A stretch of DNA of 64,000 nucleotides from Saprospiraceae bacterium (GCA_016718205.1 JADKEB010000013.1:62001-126000), one strand, 5' to 3'; numbered from the stretch's first letter, positions 53,883 through 63,555 are shown. A program made the numbers and translations. The notes: generated from the sequence alone by a model not told the origin.

Positions 53883-54398
53883 CTACTTCAGGTTAAAATT
53901 CCTGAGTAAATAGCCAGACAGCTTACCGACCGCAATTTCCAGATAAATGGTTCCCAGTGTGTTTACATGGTTCTTTTCATATTCTCCTGCTATAAACTGA
54001 AGGTCATTGAACGAGGTTTCCAATTGATTCAACTGCTCCTGGTCCAGAATCAAATTCATTTGACCTGTGTTGTGAAGGCAGAAAAGCTTGTTGGCAAAAA
54101 ATACTATTTTCAGTTTGAGTAAGCCGGAAACAGTTGTATTCAGCTTCAGATTTGTGACTGTGGTGGATAAAAATGCTTTAAAAGCTGCAGTATCCATGTC
54201 TGTAATCCTCGGCAACTCTTTGATACCAAGAATCAATTCTGAGCATTGCTGCTCTGATATACATGATGTATGTTTGTTCCAAATGAAATGTTCGTCACTA
54301 ACATATCTGAAGTCCTGGGTCAGGATGTTCTGGGATATAGCTTGAAGGGAAAGCATCATTATCAACATTAATATCAATGATTTCAAATATGACATCAT
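53883..54398 (-). CDS. Unknown exported protein
   Basis: 171 residues from the ATG at 54398; the signal peptide (MMSYLKSLILMLIMMLSLQA, cleaved near ISQ) supports this start over an upstream frame to 54473. The mature part is helical with little repeat structure: HTSCISEQQCSELILGIKEL (two Cys near each other), STTVTNLKLNTTVSGLLKLK and YLEIAVGKLSGYLLRNF. I do not recognise the family. The protein is probably periplasmic. It is divergent from dgt, and the 104 bases between them carry a TATCTTTG box (54475-54482) on the plus strand for dgt. Confidence 0.6.
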   Translation of the reverse strand: MMSYLKSLILMLIMMLSLQAISQNILTQDFRYVSDEHFIWNKHTSCISEQQCSELILGIKELPRITDMDTAAFKAFLSTTVTNLKLNTTVSGLLKLKIVFFANKLFCLHNTGQMNLILDQEQLNQLETSFNDLQFIAGEYEKNHVNTLGTIYLEIAVGKLSGYLLRNFNLK

Positions 54399-54474
54399 AT
54401 CTATGTTTTTAGTAACAGATGTAATGCCCTGACCCTTTTGGTGTCCGAAAACGAAAAAATGACAATATAACATC

Positions 54475-54482
54475 TATCTTTG
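54475..54482 (+). promoter_or_regulatory. -7 box upstream of the dGTPase gene
   Basis: TATCTTTG matches TAnnTTTG exactly; it lies 20 bases before the ATG. A TTG partner at normal spacing was not seen. Confidence 0.45.
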
Positions 54483-54502
54483 CAAGCCAATCAATAAAAA
54501 TC

Positions 54503-55870
54503 ATGCAAAACTGGGGACAATGTATATCATACAGAAGGTACGGATACCAGAGTAGCGGTCAGGCTGGTTTCAGATCAGAATTTACAAGGGATTATGACAG
54601 AATTATATTTCTATCCGCCTTCCGACGATTGCAAAACAAAACCCAGGTCTTCCCACTTCCGGGCAATGTTTTTGTACACAACAGGCTGACTCATTCTCTG
54701 GAAGTAGCTTCTGTAGGCAGATCTTTGGGCGCCATCACAGGTCATGGAATTGTAGATACTTATCGCGATATCTCCGAACAGGATGCTTTGTTTTACAATT
54801 ATGAGTTATCGGGCGTCATCTCATCTGCTTGTCTGGCACATGACATCGGCAACCCTGCTTTCGGACATTCCGGCGAGAAAGCCATCTCACACTATTTTGA
54901 AAGTCATAAAGACAAAGTTGTCAATAATACTGTATTAAAAGACCTGTTTAACCACGAAGAATGGCAGGACCTCACCAACTTTGAAGGCAATGCCAATGCT
55001 CTCCGGCTATTGACCCGTCAGTTTAAAGGCAAGTTGGAAGGAGGTCACAGATTGATGTATTTGACGTTGGCATCGATCCTGAAGTATCCTTGTGCATCAC
55101 ATGAAATGGACAAATCCTACATGCATAAAAAGAAATACGGATACTTTCATTCTGATAAAAATGCTTTTGAGGACATCGTATCAGAATGCAAATTAGTGAT
55201 GGAAGATGGACAATGTAAAAGACATCCATTTGTGTACTTAGTAGAAGCAGCAGATGACATTTGCTACCGTATCATAGATATGGAAGATGCCCACAGGATC
55301 GGCATATTGTCAGAAGATGTCCTTCAGGATGCTTTTCTGAAATTGCTCATGGATTTGGATGACAACCTCGGGAGAACAAAAGATATACTACACAAAATCG
55401 GCGATGCCAATGAAGCAGTCTCATTTCTTCGTGCCAAGTGTATCAATGCACTGGTCAACAAGGCTTCTGAGATTTTTTTACACAATGCCGAAGCGATCCT
55501 ATCCGGTCAATTTAATCACACATTGATCGATGAGGTAGAAAAATTTTGTCCCGGCCTCAAAGAAATTACTGATATTTCTGTCGAAAAAATATATAATCAC
55601 CATTCAGTGATAGAAGTAGAAATGGCGGGATACAATGTCATGTCCGAATTACTCTCTGTTTTTGTTGAAGCTGTACTTTCTGAAAATAAAACATCGATCC
55701 AAAAAAAGTGTATCCAACTGATACCTGCTCAATACAATCTGGCTTATGACCCGGGATCTCATTATGAAAAAACGATGGGCGTGCTGGATTTTGTTTCCGG
55801 AATGACTGATGGATATGCCACTGAACTTTACAGAAAAATCCGGGGCATTGAGATTCCGTCGCATAAGTAA
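54503..55870 (+). CDS. dgt: Deoxyguanosinetriphosphate triphosphohydrolase
   Basis: 455 residues of the dGTPase HD superfamily, which split dGTP or related dNTPs to nucleoside plus triphosphate. The HD core is NRLTHSLEVASVGRSLG (first His), SACLAHDIGNPAFGHSGEKA (the HD pair) and ANALRLLTRQFKG. The substrate region YLVEAADDICYRIIDMEDAH holds the last Asp. Full length for the group that is near 450. The start is the ATG giving MQNWGQCISYRRYG. A plausible role is dNTP pool control, and relatives also take part in phage defence; nothing nearby supports the latter. Confidence 0.93.
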   Translation: MQNWGQCISYRRYGYQSSGQAGFRSEFTRDYDRIIFLSAFRRLQNKTQVFPLPGNVFVHNRLTHSLEVASVGRSLGAITGHGIVDTYRDISEQDALFYNYELSGVISSACLAHDIGNPAFGHSGEKAISHYFESHKDKVVNNTVLKDLFNHEEWQDLTNFEGNANALRLLTRQFKGKLEGGHRLMYLTLASILKYPCASHEMDKSYMHKKKYGYFHSDKNAFEDIVSECKLVMEDGQCKRHPFVYLVEAADDICYRIIDMEDAHRIGILSEDVLQDAFLKLLMDLDDNLGRTKDILHKIGDANEAVSFLRAKCINALVNKASEIFLHNAEAILSGQFNHTLIDEVEKFCPGLKEITDISVEKIYNHHSVIEVEMAGYNVMSELLSVFVEAVLSENKTSIQKKCIQLIPAQYNLAYDPGSHYEKTMGVLDFVSGMTDGYATELYRKIRGIEIPSHK

Positions 55871-56084
55871 ACAGTTGCCACTGATTATCGGGAAATACAT
55901 CCGTTTTATTTTGTAAAATATTAATATGTAAAATAATACACATTATTATTTCAAAAATGAAAACATCATAATACCCTGGAATTCAAAAATTTATTTATAA
56001 GTTGCGCTTTACACCTTATTATTTTTTGTACCATAAAATAGTAATTAACTTAATGGCAACAACATGCAAAGTCAAAATTCGCAT

Positions 56085-56092
56085 TATCTTTG
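56085..56092 (+). promoter_or_regulatory. -7 box upstream of the glp operon
   Basis: TATCTTTG, exact to TAnnTTTG, 24 bases before the glpK ATG at 56116. No TTG at standard spacing was found. The promoter core appears preserved although the genes it served are broken. Confidence 0.45.
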
Positions 56093-56115
56093 ACTGAATA
56101 TACAAAAACAATATT

Positions 56116-57592
56116 ATGGCATCTTATATCCTCTCCCTTGCCCAGGGCACTACCAGTAGCCGCGCTATCCTCTTTGATCATGCAGGCAATATCAAGGGTG
56201 TCGCCCAAAAAGAATTTACGCAGATTTTTCCACAGGCGGGATGGGTAGAGCACGATCCCAATGAGATATGGTCTAACAGATAGGTGTTGCCGCTGAAGTC
56301 ATCACTAAAGCCGGTATCTCAGTAGATCAAATTGCGGGTATCGGCATCACCAATCAAAGAGAAACTACAGTAGTCTGGGATCGGGATACCGGTGAGCCCA
56401 TCTATAATGCTATCGTTTGGCAGGGACCGCAGGACAGCATATTGTGATCAATTAAAAGCAGAAGGCAAAGCAGCATTGATACAACAAAAGACAGGCCTTG
56501 TCATTGATGCATACTTCAGTGCTACTAAAATAAAGTGGATTCTTGATAATGTGCAGGATGCCTGGAAAAAGCAAAGCAGGGCAAGCTCTGCTTTGGCACT
56601 ATAGATACCTGGTTGCTGTGGAAACTTACCCATGGCAAGATACATGCCACCGATGTAAGCAATGCATCCAGAACCATGCTCTGCAATATCCATACTCTCC
56701 ACTGGGACGGAGAACTGCAGGACATTTTCGATATACCCGGCAATATGCTGCGCAGATCAGGAGCAGTAGTGAAATATACGGATATACCGATCAGATTTTA
56801 CGTCAGCGCGGATACCGATCGCAGGTATAGCAGGGGATCAGCAGGCGGCACTCTTCGGGCAGATGTGCATCGAACCGGGCATGGTAAAAAACACTTATGG
56901 TACAGGTTGTTTTATGCTGCTCAATACTGGTGAGAAGGCTGTCATCAGTAACAACAAACTTTTTGACAACCGTCGCATGGAAAATAGGAGATACGGTACA
57001 TTATGCGCTGGAAGGCAGCGTATTTATAGCCGGCGCAGTGGTTCAGTGGCTCAGGGATGGTCTCAAAATCATCCGTTCTCCGATGAAATCGAAGCGTTGG
57101 CAACTTCCGTTGAAAGCAGTGACGGAGTCTATAGTACCAGCCTTTACAGGCCTTGGAGCACCATACTGGAATCAGCATGCCCGCGGTACAATATCGGGCG
57201 TGACTCGGGGAACTACTGCGGCACACATTGCCAGGGCTTCGATAGAAAGTATTGCTTATCAAACGCTGGATGTATTGCAGGCTATGGAATCAGACGCCGG
57301 CATCCAGATCCGGGAGCTTCGAGTAGATGGCGGTGCTACTGTCAATAATTTTCTGATGCAGTTTCAGAGCGATATGCTCCAATGCAAAGTGATCAGACCA
57401 GCCGTAACTGAGACTACGGCACTCGGAGCAGCATATCTTGCAGGGCTTGCCACAGGATTCTGGAAAAATATCGAGGAAATAAAACAGCAATGGCAGGCTG
57501 ATACCACCTTTGTCCCCACCATAGACGAGGCGAAAAGAGGATCATTGGTGGAAGGATGGAAAAAAGCCGTGAGGACTGCTCAGACGGAATAA
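56116..57592 (+). pseudogene. glpK: Glycerol kinase, broken by about 8 frameshifts
   Basis: Pieces in all three plus frames form one colinear glycerol kinase: QGTTSSRAILFD, AGIGITNQRETTVVW, GLVIDAYFSATKIKWILDNV, DVSNASRTMLCNIHTLHWDG, AGIAGDQQAALFGQMCIEPG, VKNTYGTGCFMLLNTGEKAV, VPAFTGLGAPYW, RVDGGATVNNFLMQFQSDML and GAAYLAGLATGFW. The frame changes near 56281, 56422, 56570, 56755, 56800, 56958, 57075 and 57130. One is clearly an extra G (CAGGGACCGCAGG, 56421-56424). The N-terminus also reads SLAQGTTSSR, with Ala for the conserved Asp of the nucleotide site. The total length (1477 bases) is normal, so decay is by small indels, not by deletion. It may be real loss of glycerol use or local sequence error. 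Confidence 0.88.
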
Positions 57593-57602
57593 ATGTCACA
57601 GC

Positions 57603-59110
57603 ATGGACAGAAAAAAGCAGATACAACAACTTCAATCCGCAAGCCACTGGGATTTTATCATCATCGGTGGAGGTGCTACAGGACTTGGTTCTGCTCTTGA
57701 TGCTGCAAGCAGAGGTTACAAAGTACTGTGTGTCGAAAAAAATGATTTTTCAAAAGGTACATCCAGCAGTCCACCAAGCTGATACATGGAGGTGTCAGGT
57801 ATCTGGAACAAGGCAATATTAATATGGTGAAGGATGCACTTCAGGAGCGCTGGTTTCTCTTAAACAATGCATCTGACGCCACCAAAAAGTTGAGTTTTGT
57901 TTTGCCGGTATATAGCTGGTGGAGATTTATATATTATGCTTTTGGCTTGATACTTTACGACATCCTATCTGGAAAATTCAGCATCGGAAAGACCAGAATG
58001 ATGAACAACAGTGCTGTGATCAAAAAAATACCTGAAATCAATAAAAGATCACTTGTAGGCGGTATCAGGTATTTTGACGGACAGTTTGATGACAGTCAGA
58101 TATGTATTGCACTAGCTCGTACGGCCACAGATCACGGGGCAACGGTTATCAATCATATGTCTGTCCAATCATTTTTATATGACAGTAACCACAAAATATG
58201 CGGAGTTGAGCTTACCGATATGCTGACAGGAGATGTTTATACTTCCTCCTGTACCATCGCGATTAATGCTACAGGTGTTTTTTTCAGATATTATCATGAA
58301 AATGGATAATCCTCTCATCATAATATCATCAAACCATCCAGAGGCATTCATGTTGTTGTAAATAAGAGTTTTTATAGCAGCCCACATGCTATGCTGATAC
58401 CTAAAACAACTGATGGCCGGGTACTTTTTGCCGTGCCCTGGTATGATAAGGTGATCATCGGGACGACAGATACAAATACAGACAATATCTGCGAAGAGCC
58501 CAAAGCTGAAAAGGAAGAAATTGATTTTATTCTGAACAATTTTAATGCTTACATGCAGACACAAATTGATTATAAAAACATCATTTCTGTATTTGCCGGG
58601 CTGAGGCCATTGATCAGAAAACAAAATATCACATCCACTGCGGACTTAGTCAGAGATCACTCTATCATTTTCTCCAAGTCAGGCTTGATTACCATCACAG
58701 GCGGAAAATGGACAACTTACCGAAAGATGGCCAGAGATGTGATCAATCTGGCACTTAAAACACATACACAACTGCCATATGTACGCACCAAAACCCGGGC
58801 ACTTCACCTGAATGTTCAAAGGCCAGTTTCCGATGAGGCTCAAACACAAAGGATCCACCCCGATTATACATTTACAGTGGTCGATGTTTTGTTTGCCATC
58901 AGGCATGAAATGGCATGTACACTGGAAGATATCCTGGCCAGAAGGATCAGATTGCTGTTTTTGGATGCAAAGGCAGCTTTGGTCGTGGCGCCGAAGGTTT
59001 GCAAAATACTGCAAACTGAGACCGGAAAAGACGATGATTGGTATGAGCATCAACTGGCATCATTTAAGGCAATTGCTGAAAACTATTTGTCTCCATCTTC
59101 ACCGGCATAA
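57603..59110 (+). pseudogene. glpD: Glycerol-3-phosphate dehydrogenase, 3 frameshifts
   Basis: A GlpD-type FAD enzyme of the membrane. It opens with the dinucleotide fold DFIIIGGGATGLGSALDAAS and runs to KNDFSKGTSS. There a base is missing near 57770; the other frame continues TKLIHGGVRYLEQGNINMVK and on to TIAINATGVF. An extra T in the T7 run near 58270 and a further indel near 58308 follow, and the rest is open: KPSRGIHVVVNKSFYSSPHA, GTTDTNTDNICEEPKAEKEE, VFAGLRPLIRK, TITGGKWTTYRKMARDVINL, then the C-terminal domain to 59110. Start ATG 57603, 11 bases after glpK. It was the second step of glycerol breakdown. Confidence 0.9.
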
Positions 59111-59142
59111 AGATACATTTTTCACTTTAAAATCAAAACGAT

Positions 59143-59849
59143 ATGGCAGCCTACATTTCTGAAATCATTGGAACAGCATTATTGATTATACTGGGCAATG
59201 GGTTGTGGCGAATGTGGTACTCAACAAAACCAAAGGTCACGGAAGCGGCTGGATAGTCATCACCTTTGGGTGGGCTATGGCAGTTTTTGCCGGTGTTTTT
59301 ACTGCTGCAGCAGGAAGTGGCGCACATCTGAATCCTGCCGTTTCGGTGGCAATGGCTTTTCTTGGGAAAATGGAATGGTCATTGGTACCCGGATATATCC
59401 TCTCACAGTTTGTTGGAGCAATGGCGGGACAGGTCTTGGTTTGGTTGGCATACAGAGGCCATTATGAGGAGACTTTGGATTCCGGTGCCATCAGGGCGAC
59501 TTTCTGCACATCTCCTGCCATTCACAACAAACTGAATAATCTGATGACAGAAATCATCGGTACTTTGGTATTGGTATCAGGAGTACTGTTTATGGCATCG
59601 CCATCATCATCTCTTGGGGCAATGGATGCCCTTCCGGTAGCCTTACTGGTGCTGGGTATTGGCCTAAGTTTAGGAGGTCCTACGGGTTATGCCATAAATC
59701 CAGCCAGAGATCTGGGTCCGAGGATCATACATGCTATATTACCGATCCCTCACAAGGGGAACAATGAATGGTCATATAGTTGGGTTCCTGTGGTGGGGCC
59801 CATCATTGGTTCTTTCTTAGCAGCCATGCTTTACAGCGTTCTGGCATAG
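59143..59849 (+). pseudogene. glpF: Glycerol facilitator / aquaporin, one frameshift
   Basis: A MIP-family channel. The first 20 codons (MAAYISEIIGTALLIILGNG, with its TM1) run into GLWRMWYSTKPK. A single missing G at 59197-59203 explains it; the following frame reads VVANVVLNKTKGHGSGWIVI, then AGVFTAAAGSGAHLNPAVSV with the first NPA box and GGPTGYAINPARDLGPRIIH with the second. About six hydrophobic segments are present. The 214 residues after the break are open to the stop. Its frameshift is the least damaging of the operon. It would let glycerol cross the inner membrane. Confidence 0.9.
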
Positions 59850-59855
59850 GGCTGT

Positions 59856-60326
59856 TTAAGTTTTTAAGAGACCATTTTCAATCATTGGTCCATACTGCAT
59901 AGGATGTAGGGTTTCATCCAGTCTGATACTGTAGAGTTTTATATTTGCTACAAAAGCACATTCCAGAGCATCTGCAAAATATAAAACCAGATTTTCACAT
60001 GTCGGCTGAAAGGGCAGAATCACTACCTTTTCAAACTGATTTAAAAAATCTTTATTATCCGAATAAGGTGCATTTTGATTTAAAACCAGAGCATGATCCA
60101 GTTTTTTGACAATGGCATCATGCACGATCTTCTTCATGTCACCAAAATCCATGACCATACCGTCATCAGTAAATCCTGGTCTGTTTAAGGGAAAACCTTC
60201 TACCGTAATTTCGAGATGGTAAGTATGACCATGTATATTTTTACATTGACCATCATGTCCGTACAATGCATGGGCCATGTCAAAAGTAAATTTTTTTGTC
60301 AATTTTATTTTGCGGGAATATGGCAT
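59856..60326 (-). CDS. queD: 6-carboxy-5,6,7,8-tetrahydropterin synthase
   Basis: 156 residues of the 6-pyruvoyl-tetrahydropterin synthase fold. The zinc ligands are His in FTFDMAHALYGHDG and the HGH of CKNIHGHTYHLEITVEG; the Cys just before it is the expected catalytic one. Also seen are MVMDFGDMKKIVHDAIVKKL, then DHALVLN with the Asp-His of the catalytic triad. The last part (FQPTCENLVLYFADALECAF) is the usual subunit-interface helix. It makes the queuosine precursor of tRNA modification; a role in pterin metabolism is possible. It starts 6 bases after the tyrosine phenol-lyase-like gene, so they share a transcript, an unexpected pairing. No other que genes are in the window. Confidence 0.92.
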   Translation of the reverse strand: MPYSRKIKLTKKFTFDMAHALYGHDGQCKNIHGHTYHLEITVEGFPLNRPGFTDDGMVMDFGDMKKIVHDAIVKKLDHALVLNQNAPYSDNKDFLNQFEKVVILPFQPTCENLVLYFADALECAFVANIKLYSIRLDETLHPMQYGPMIENGLLKT

Positions 60327-60332
60327 AAATAT

Positions 60333-61709
60333 TTACAGTTTCTCAAATCTTGCCTGGAAGAATCGCAGATATTTTGGCTCGTACACCATTTTAAGGCCTT
60401 TGATTTTGTGTCTTCGGTCATACACGTTGGCTACTGACTCAGCTATGACATCCATGTGTGCCTGCGTATATACACGCCGGGGCATGGTAAACCTGACGAG
60501 TTCAAGTTTGGGATAATAATTGGTACCATCAGGTTTTCTACCTGCGGATACGATGCCTCGTTCCATAGTCCGCACGCCGGAATCGATATAGACTTCCGCT
60601 GCCAGACACTGTGCCGGAAACTGATCCTGAGTAAGGTGCGGTAAAAACTCCTTTGCATCCACAAATATACCATGTCCACCTATGGGCAAAACTATGGGTA
60701 CATTGAATTCCATCATTTTATGACCAAGGTACTCAACCTGTCCTACGCGGGCATGTTGGTGGTTGTCATCAAGGCTTTCTTTGATCCCAACAGCGATAGC
60801 TTCCATGTCCCGGCCAGCCAAACCACCATAGGTGTGCAATCCTTCATACACAACCACCAGATTTCTGGCTTCTTCATATATATCCCACTCATTGGTAGCC
60901 ATAAAACCTCCTATGTTGACCAATGCATCTTTTTTGGCAGACATCGTTGCTCCGTCTGTATACGAACATATCTCTTTGACTATTTCCATGACAGATTTGT
61001 CTTCGTAGCCTTTTTCACGTTGCTGAATGAAATAGGCATTTTCAGCTACCCGGGTCATGTCGTGTATGATCCTGATCCCATGCTTCAGGGTGTATGCTCT
61101 GAGTTCCTTGAGATTGGACATGCTTACTGGCTGGCCTCCGGCCATATTGACATTGGTGGCGATGCTGATGTAAGGTATTTTTTTTGATCCGTGTTTTTTT
61201 ACAATCACATCAAGTTTTTCAAAATCGACATTGCCTTTGAAGGGATAAAGGCTCTTTGAATCATGTGCTTCATCAATGATAATATCGGCAAAAGTACCAC
61301 CTGCGAGCTCCTGATGCAATCGGGTAGTGGTAAAGTACATATTTCCGGGTACGATATCACCGGGTTTTATCAGGATCTTGGATAAAATATTTTCAGCGCC
61401 TCTGCCCTGATGGGTTGGGATGATGTATTTGTATCCATAATACTTTTGAATGGCTTTTTCCATATTGTAAAAGCTCTTGCTTCCTGCATACGCTTCATCT
61501 CCGGTCATGAATGCTGACCACTGGAGATCGCTCATAGCATTGGTGCCACTGTCAGTCAGCAGGTCGATATAGACATCTTCGGCCTTTAGCAGAAAAGTAT
61601 TATAGCCAGCTTCTTTTATCGCTTTTTTACGGTCTTTTACGGTGGTCATTTTCAGCAGTTCGACCATTTTTATTCTGTACGGTTCTGCCCAAGATCTTTT
61701 ATGGTTCAT
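60333..61709 (-). CDS. Tyrosine phenol-lyase-like beta-eliminating lyase
   Basis: 458 residues from the ATG at 61709 (MNHKRSWAEPYRIKMVELLK); a frame extending to 61826 is less likely. It belongs to the tryptophanase / tyrosine phenol-lyase family of PLP enzymes, with the PLP lysine in MSAKKDALVNIGGF. Residues that separate the two activities favour tyrosine phenol-lyase: DSGTNAMSDLQW, GNMYFTTTRLHQE (Thr for the phenol site), TMERGIVSAGR (MER, where tryptophanase has a Val/Ile version), and LRFFQARF (Phe). The enzyme would split tyrosine to phenol, pyruvate and ammonia. The gene is cotranscribed with queD. It could be annotated as tryptophanase, and substrate choice needs testing. Confidence 0.88.
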   Translation of the reverse strand: MNHKRSWAEPYRIKMVELLKMTTVKDRKKAIKEAGYNTFLLKAEDVYIDLLTDSGTNAMSDLQWSAFMTGDEAYAGSKSFYNMEKAIQKYYGYKYIIPTHQGRGAENILSKILIKPGDIVPGNMYFTTTRLHQELAGGTFADIIIDEAHDSKSLYPFKGNVDFEKLDVIVKKHGSKKIPYISIATNVNMAGGQPVSMSNLKELRAYTLKHGIRIIHDMTRVAENAYFIQQREKGYEDKSVMEIVKEICSYTDGATMSAKKDALVNIGGFMATNEWDIYEEARNLVVVYEGLHTYGGLAGRDMEAIAVGIKESLDDNHQHARVGQVEYLGHKMMEFNVPIVLPIGGHGIFVDAKEFLPHLTQDQFPAQCLAAEVYIDSGVRTMERGIVSAGRKPDGTNYYPKLELVRFTMPRRVYTQAHMDVIAESVANVYDRRHKIKGLKMVYEPKYLRFFQARFEKL

Positions 61710-61897
61710 TTGAAAAGGATTACGTGTGTAAAAATCATTTGTTGGTGCAAATGTACTTATGATATTACCCATATTTATGTCGTGATTCATGACATTTATC
61801 ACTGTTTGCCATGATTGTAGTTTCAATTAAAGAGCCTGCTATGGTATAATGTAACTAGTTTGGAAGGAGAAGGTTGTTTAAATATATTATCTTCTTA

Positions 61898-62065
61898 GGG
61901 TTTGTCAATATATAAAGTGTACAAAATTGACGCTGGAATTTTGGTTTTTATCAAGGCAAAATATTCAAGCATAGCCATAGCTATGGTTGAAAATTTTAAC
62001 GCAGAGAAAGAGCAAAATAACAAGTCAAGATGTATAGGTTATATAGGTTATATATTGACAGACCC
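61898..62065. repeat. MITE-like element C, copy 2
   Basis: 168 bases with a 17-base terminal inverted repeat matching at 16 positions (GGGTTTGTCAATATATA, 61898-61914, and its complement at 62049-62065). Both ends are flanked by TTA, a possible 3-base target duplication. The centre is the palindrome CCATAGCTATGG. The element aligns along its length with the reverse complement of 19240-19400. No coding sequence. A direct 9-base duplication (GGTTATATA) lies near its right end. Confidence 0.8.
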
Positions 62066-62099
62066 TTAGTCAATGTTTTGATATAAATAAGAGTAAGTT

Positions 62100-62640
62100 T
62101 AAATTTTTATGTTTGAGCGAAAGTGAGGAAATTTAATTTTGGACAAGATGACTGAATGGTCTCGTTTATGACGAGAATTGAGTAAAATACTTTACTCAAT
62201 AATGAAGGAACTGCGAAAGCCACCCATCCAATCAAATGTTTGCTTGGTTCCTTTCATTAAATCGTGATTTCTATCACGATTTTGCTTCGCATCATTCAGT
62301 CCGGCTCGCATCAAATACTGCATTTAGTCGGTCAAGACGATTTTTTAAAAAAAATGTCTTGATCGGGACAGAAACGTCCCGAAAGTTCAAGCGAGCTTGA
62401 CGCGGTACGGCGAAAAATATAACGCTGGCTAAAATTAAATTTGCCACTTGAAGCCAAATGATAAAAGTTTATACCGACGAGAATTTATTTTGCAAATAAT
62501 TCTGTCGCCATTATAAAGACGATTAATGTCTTTAAAGACAAGCTTGCTGTCCTTACTCAAAATGAATAAATTGATAAATTAAATTTTCGCAAACCAATTT
62601 ATTTTGAGTATAAATATACTCTAAGGGGATTATTGTTAAA
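62100..62640. other. Hairpin-dense non-coding region
   Basis: No ORF of interest in this 540-base stretch, but many perfect or near-perfect stems in order: TCTCGT/ACGAGA (62160), ATTGAGTAAA/TTTACTCAAT (62177-62200), AAATCGTGAT/ATCACGATTT (62259-62282), TCAAGAC/GTCTTGA (62332-62362), TCGGGAC/GTCCCGA (62363-62382), TCAAGC/GCTTGA (62387-62400), bulged AGAATTTATTT/AAATAATTCT (62478-62503), TGTCTTTAAAGACA (62527-62540), CTCAAAAT...AAATTG pairing with CAATTTATTTTGAG (62555-62608) and GAGTATA/TATACTC (62606-62621). It may be a structured RNA or a set of DNA hairpins; the stem list was made by eye. Confidence 0.6.
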
Positions 62641-62742
62641 GAACGTTATATTTAACTTATTAAACTTTGAAGTGTTGTTAGGAGTGTCAATTTTTTGCCT
62701 TTTGAATAAGTTTTAAGCATTTTTTATCATTAACATATTTTT

Positions 62743-63555
62743 ATGAGCAAATACAATCTTCAACTAACCACCATCACCCAACAAAGATTTTATGAACTTT
62801 GGGAAGAAACAAGAAGTCATGTGACCGATGATGAAAATAAAATATATCAATTTTTTAAACCCTATATTGAGACTATTCCAAAACTAGTTTTGGGTGAGTA
62901 CTACTGGCAAATATTCCTCAATACACAACCATTTCCAAAAATTCTTATGGTGGATGGTTCTGTTAAAATAATGACTTCTCTGACTGCGGATGAACTTGTA
63001 ACCACAAGTCCTGAATTACTTTTCTCACGATACAAAGATGAAGATTTGCTTTCTATTATGACTTACATTGCTATCATTTTTCCAAAAATATTCAGTCTTG
63101 CTCCTGATCAACGTGAGCACTTTAACTTCACGATATATGCCAGAATAATGAATGATGACAACGAATATAAATGGAATAGTATCCAATATCCAGCTCTTTA
63201 TTTTGACGAAAATGATCAATTGCTCTATGGAATGGTACTCTATACCAATGTAGATCATCTCATGAAACCAGATGCAACATCCATTATGACAGTACTTGAT
63301 GCTACCATGCCAGACAAACAATTATTTACTTATTATTCATCCACTGACCAACAATGGATAGAAAAGCCCTACCCCAATACTAGCCATAGAGAAAAAGAAA
63401 TCATTGGTCTGCTGAGTCAAGGGAAGGCAAGCAAACAAATAGCTGATGTCCTAGGTATCACAAAAAATACAGTAGATAATCATAGACAGCGATTATTGAA
63501 AAAATTTGGAGTAAAATCATCTGCAGAACTAGTGATTAAAGCTATGAATTTGTAA
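62743..63555 (+). CDS. LuxR-type helix-turn-helix regulator
   Basis: 270 residues. The C-terminal 65 are a LuxR/NarL DNA-binding domain: SHREKEIIGLLSQGKASKQI, ADVLGITKNTVDNHRQRLLK, FGVKSSAELVIKAMN. The first 200 residues are a sensor-like alpha/beta part (YELWEETRSHVTDDENKIYQ, TYIAIIFPKIFSLAPDQREH, LLYGMVLYTNVDHLM) resembling a PAS-type input domain, but I cannot name it; no receiver Asp is present. This pattern of an N-terminal sensor and C-terminal HTH is common in Bacteroidota. The gene lies between the hairpin-rich region and an SBBP-repeat gene it might control. An 18-base palindrome after its stop is listed separately. Confidence 0.8.
   Translation: MSKYNLQLTTITQQRFYELWEETRSHVTDDENKIYQFFKPYIETIPKLVLGEYYWQIFLNTQPFPKILMVDGSVKIMTSLTADELVTTSPELLFSRYKDEDLLSIMTYIAIIFPKIFSLAPDQREHFNFTIYARIMNDDNEYKWNSIQYPALYFDENDQLLYGMVLYTNVDHLMKPDATSIMTVLDATMPDKQLFTYYSSTDQQWIEKPYPNTSHREKEIIGLLSQGKASKQIADVLGITKNTVDNHRQRLLKKFGVKSSAELVIKAMNL

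Noticed and set aside
56116..59849. Programmed frameshifting in the glp operon
   Set aside because: Eight changes in one kinase in both directions, without a shared slippery motif, cannot be programmed; decay or sequencing error is more likely.
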